Positions 4,494 through 6,824 of a stretch of 6,824 nt of DNA are shown piece after piece. The position numbers and the translations under genes are program-made. The stretch spans positions 1-6,824 of the forward strand of contig JAQVGB010000050.1 of assembly GCA_028696915.1 (NCBI GenBank). Reading direction: 5' to 3'. Within the stretch, counting starts at the first letter, position 1; every line of letters starts with the position of its first letter. Source of the stretch: Candidatus Dojkabacteria bacterium (GTDB taxonomy: Bacteria; Patescibacteriota; Dojkabacteria; SC72; JAFGCJ01). Below the pieces are notes generated by a model. The model saw only the letters and a list, made by a program, of their open reading frames with translations, had not been told where the DNA came from and searched no databases.

Positions 4494-6386
4494 ATGAATT
4501 CTTCACATAACAGCCACATTTTGTATAATGAATTCTTAATGAAACCAACTGCCTACCCCAAACCAGACGCTTCAGGGCCACTCACCGGCCACCAAAGCCC
4601 CGTTAAAAAGACAACAAAGCCGCCTACAACCATTTCACTTATCTTCCGCTCATACAAGGAAGTATTCCGCTCGTCACCCCTCAACGCCACGCTCTATATT
4701 GCCTCCCAAAACTTCCTCTCCGTGCTCGACGTGTTTCAAATTTTTCTACTGGGCAAACTGCTCGATAGCATCGGCCCGTTATTATCAATGAACACGCCGC
4801 TGACACTTGAAGTGTTCGCCACGACTCCTGCCGCCATCAACCTGCTGACTATCATGTTCGTCGGAGTGCTCTCGTCGATCTTCAATAAAGTCGGCGTATA
4901 CACCGAAACGCAGGTGTACGACAGCTCCGACCAGTTCTTCAGAGAAAACGTCATGACGAAGCTTTCTCAAATGAACCTGCAAGATGTGGAAACAAAATCA
5001 ATGCAGAACCTGCTCACTTCAGTCCCGACGTATTCGTTCACCGCACAATTCGACAACTTCAAGCGGCTCACCAGCCAAGGATATAATCTGATCGTCTTCA
5101 TCGCCTCATTTTCCATCGTCGCAACCCGACTCGGATGGTGGAGCGTGATCGTTGTCGCGGCGCTTCTTCCAGAAATCCTCATCCGCTATCGGACCGAGCT
5201 TAAAATCAAACGGTACCGGGACAAGAATACTGAAAAAATCAAATACCTGACCTATTTGTACGACCAATCGAGCTTGGTGAGGAACTTCACCGAACTACGT
5301 GTCGATAATGTGTTTGGGTTTTTCATCAACGCATTCAAAAGCACCGCGACCGACTACTACAAAAAACTAGCTTCACTGCGGCTCAGAGGAAATCTCATGT
5401 ATGCATCCGTTCCTGCCTGGCTGACCGGGATTTTCACACGGATCGCGCAGATCATGCTCATCCCGTTGTCGATCTCCCGGCACTATAGCATCGGTACCTT
5501 TAAGTTTCTGTTCGACTATATTGATAAACTGCATACGTCGGCGTGGAACCTGCTTTGGGAGTCGTTCCAATTATCGTCAACCGCGCTCTACGCCCGTGAT
5601 TATTTTTCATTAATGGACTATCAGGGCTTCGGCGATATTGTCAGTGGATCGGAAACACTCGATCCACTCACCACACCACGAATAGAGTTTGTGAATGTCA
5701 GTTTTTCATACCCGAGCTCGCCGTCATCGGCACTACATGAAATAAATCTAGAGATCGAGCCGGGCACCAAGATCGCCATAACCGGCAAAGATAACTCCGG
5801 TAAAAGCACGATCGCGAAACTCATCTGCGGCCTCTACGAGATCGGTCCCGGAGACATTCTCATCGAGAATATTTCTGTGCGTAACCTCAGCAGGGGAGAG
5901 CTGAAAAACAAAATTGCCATCATGTTTGAAAATTTCGTCAAATACAATTTCAGCATTCGGAAAAACATCACCGTCACCGAGCCTGATCGGGATTTCAACC
6001 GTCGGCTCTATGAAGAAGTCCTCGAGATCACCGGTCTGTCCGAATGGATGAAAGAGGAGGGTATCGACGACAGTTGTGTTCTGGGAAAAATGTTCGGGAC
6101 CGGCCGCGAAATCTCCACCGGCAACTGGCAGAGGATCGGCATCGCACGCGCCCTCTACCGCGACCGCCCGATACTCATCCTCGACGAAAGCCTCACTCAG
6201 ATTGACTCGTTTTCGCGGGGCCCGATCCTGGAGGCAGTGCTCAAACACCGGCCCAAACAGACCGTCATCTATATTACCCAGGAGCATTCCGACACGAAAC
6301 CGTTTGATACCGTCGTCCACATAGAAAAAGGTCGGATACAGGAGATTGTGAAAAAGGGGAAGAAGGTAAAGGCGACAACGGGGTGA
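4494..6386 (+). CDS. ABC exporter half-transporter (membrane domain plus ATPase domain) with non-canonical catalytic motifs
   Basis: The 630-codon frame encodes a type IV ABC exporter half: a membrane domain (about 60-375, with hydrophobic spans near 65-97, 112-130, 197-230 and 300-330) followed by one ATPase domain (about 395-620). ATPase motifs seen: A-loop Tyr406, Walker A GKDNSGKST (431-439), signature ISTGNWQR (540-547; usual form LSGGQ), and Walker B ILILDES with Asp564 and Glu565. The Q-loop position holds Glu479 (MFEN) and the H-loop position holds Gln596 (ITQEHS). Length is normal for a half-transporter, which must pair with itself or a partner; no partner is in the window. The substrate is unknown. 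The frame is closed upstream by TAG at 4473. ATG 4494 gives the longest protein, but ATG 4539 (residue 16) fits the promoter at 4502-4529 better and loses only a non-conserved-looking tail. No Shine-Dalgarno sequence precedes either start. Confidence 0.95.
   Translation: MNSSHNSHILYNEFLMKPTAYPKPDASGPLTGHQSPVKKTTKPPTTISLIFRSYKEVFRSSPLNATLYIASQNFLSVLDVFQIFLLGKLLDSIGPLLSMNTPLTLEVFATTPAAINLLTIMFVGVLSSIFNKVGVYTETQVYDSSDQFFRENVMTKLSQMNLQDVETKSMQNLLTSVPTYSFTAQFDNFKRLTSQGYNLIVFIASFSIVATRLGWWSVIVVAALLPEILIRYRTELKIKRYRDKNTEKIKYLTYLYDQSSLVRNFTELRVDNVFGFFINAFKSTATDYYKKLASLRLRGNLMYASVPAWLTGIFTRIAQIMLIPLSISRHYSIGTFKFLFDYIDKLHTSAWNLLWESFQLSSTALYARDYFSLMDYQGFGDIVSGSETLDPLTTPRIEFVNVSFSYPSSPSSALHEINLEIEPGTKIAITGKDNSGKSTIAKLICGLYEIGPGDILIENISVRNLSRGELKNKIAIMFENFVKYNFSIRKNITVTEPDRDFNRRLYEEVLEITGLSEWMKEEGIDDSCVLGKMFGTGREISTGNWQRIGIARALYRDRPILILDESLTQIDSFSRGPILEAVLKHRPKQTVIYITQEHSDTKPFDTVVHIEKGRIQEIVKKGKKVKATTG
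4502..4529 (+). promoter_or_regulatory. Candidate promoter for the ABC exporter gene, implying a leaderless mRNA
   Basis: TTCACA (4502-4507, five of six matches to TTGACA) is separated by 16 bases from a perfect TATAAT (4524-4529). The expected transcription start is near 4536, only a few bases before the in-frame ATG at 4539. If used, the mRNA would be essentially leaderless and the protein would start at 4539 rather than 4494. A second, weaker plus-strand -10-like hexamer, TATTAT, lies at 4459-4464 and would serve the 4494 start. Confidence 0.45.
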
Positions 6387-6426
6387 GGATGGCGGTCATT
6401 GACGATCAGGAGCACTCGATATCAGC

Positions 6427-6456
6427 TTGATTCTCTCCCATTCTTACGTGTACAAT
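6427..6456 (+). promoter_or_regulatory. Weak candidate promoter for the 3'-most gene
   Basis: In the 118-base spacer after the ABC gene, TTGATT (6427-6432) is followed after 18 bases by TACAAT (6451-6456). This would start RNA near 6463, about 40 bases before the ATG at 6505. An alternative is TATATC at 6492-6497, which would give a leaderless RNA at the same ATG. No terminator hairpin with a T tract was found after the ABC stop, so read-through from the ABC gene is also possible. Confidence 0.25.
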
Positions 6457-6504
6457 CCGCACGCACAACCCGATAGTGGTTCCTTATTTGTTATATCTTA
6501 AAAA

Positions 6505-6824
6505 ATGGTGGGACTTCAAGACAGAGGTGATGGATATCAGGAGGAGTTCATCGGACGAAAGGATCAACGATCAATTGCCGAGAGTATCCACGCGGACAGT
6601 GTCATTCGTGCAGCTCAGGCACTCCGGCACAGCGGTAGCGAGAATGGTTCGATCTCTCCGGAAGATGCAAGAACTGCACTTTTTCTATTAGCAACCCACG
6701 GGATCCTTCATCCTGCGCTCCAAAACATTCACACATTTTTCGAAAACTGCCGGGGTAGGGAAGAAACAAGACCAGACCTGCTCCTCCGCAGCATTTTCCA
6801 GTTATGCTCAAGGCCAATCACTCG
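6505..6824 (+). CDS. Hypothetical protein, N-terminal 106 residues, cut by window end
   Basis: An ATG at 6505 opens a frame with no stop up to the right edge. The frame is bounded upstream by TAA at 6499, so 6505 (or GTG at 6508) is the first possible start. The visible part is hydrophilic and probably helical: charged N-terminus (EEFIGRKDQRSIAE), then AARALR-like helix (IRAAQALRHSG), then EDARTALFLLATHGILHPALQNIHTFFENC (a longer, more hydrophobic helical stretch near residues 55-85). There is no signal peptide or clear membrane span, so it looks cytoplasmic. I do not recognise the family. It follows the ABC gene on the same strand after 118 bases and may or may not share its transcript. Two other overlapping frames here are shorter and closed; this one is preferred because it stays open to the edge. 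Confidence 0.6.
   Translation, partial: MVGLQDRGDGYQEEFIGRKDQRSIAESIHADSVIRAAQALRHSGSENGSISPEDARTALFLLATHGILHPALQNIHTFFENCRGREETRPDLLLRSIFQLCSRPIT

Noticed and set aside
5748..6320. A 190-codon minus-strand open frame inside the ABC ATPase domain
   Set aside because: It lies opposite conserved ATPase motifs (Walker A through the H-loop) on the plus strand, so it is a shadow of the real gene.
6387..6504. Intrinsic terminator after the ABC gene
   Set aside because: Only short imperfect complementarity is present (for example ATCA-GCT-TGAT near 6421-6431) with no GC-rich stem followed by a T tract.
6476..6691. Alternative 71-codon plus-strand frame overlapping the last gene
   Set aside because: It starts with a non-ATG codon, closes inside the window, and gives an Arg/Ser-rich sequence without pattern, whereas the frame from 6505 stays open to the edge.

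Overview
The window most resembles a Patescibacteria/CPR-type bacterium, although sequence alone cannot prove this. The main evidence is a very large secreted protein that combines module types I associate with such genomes: SdrD_B/prealbumin-like repeats, 'Myxococcus' cysteine-rich repeats, a CHATG...WGDIIPPF module and an inserted lectin-like sandwich. In addition, none of the three gene starts has a Shine-Dalgarno sequence. The standard code fits: the complete gene has no internal TGA and ends in TGA.

Layout. Positions 2-4384 (minus strand) are one uninterrupted reading frame of at least 1461 codons. It encodes the N-terminal part of an exported, disulfide-rich, multidomain surface protein whose C-terminus lies beyond the left edge. 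Positions 4385-4493 are a compact divergent control region with back-to-back promoter-like elements, a perfect 8-bp inverted repeat and a perfect DnaA-box 9-mer. Positions 4494-6386 (plus strand) encode a complete ABC exporter half-transporter (membrane domain plus ATPase domain) with several non-canonical catalytic-motif residues. Positions 6387-6504 are a short spacer with a possible promoter. Positions 6505-6824 (plus strand) are the 5' part of a gene I do not recognise, cut by the right edge.

How they may relate. The surface protein starts with a Sec-type signal peptide, so it does not need the neighbouring ABC protein for export. The two genes share a control region but nothing shows a shared pathway. 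The surface protein looks built for binding: galactose-binding-like domains, two copies of a LecA-like sandwich, and calcium-loop repeats that would act as a stalk. The ABC protein resembles one half of a heterodimeric exporter, and no partner is visible here. No tRNA, rRNA, CRISPR array, transposon or convincing intrinsic terminator was seen.
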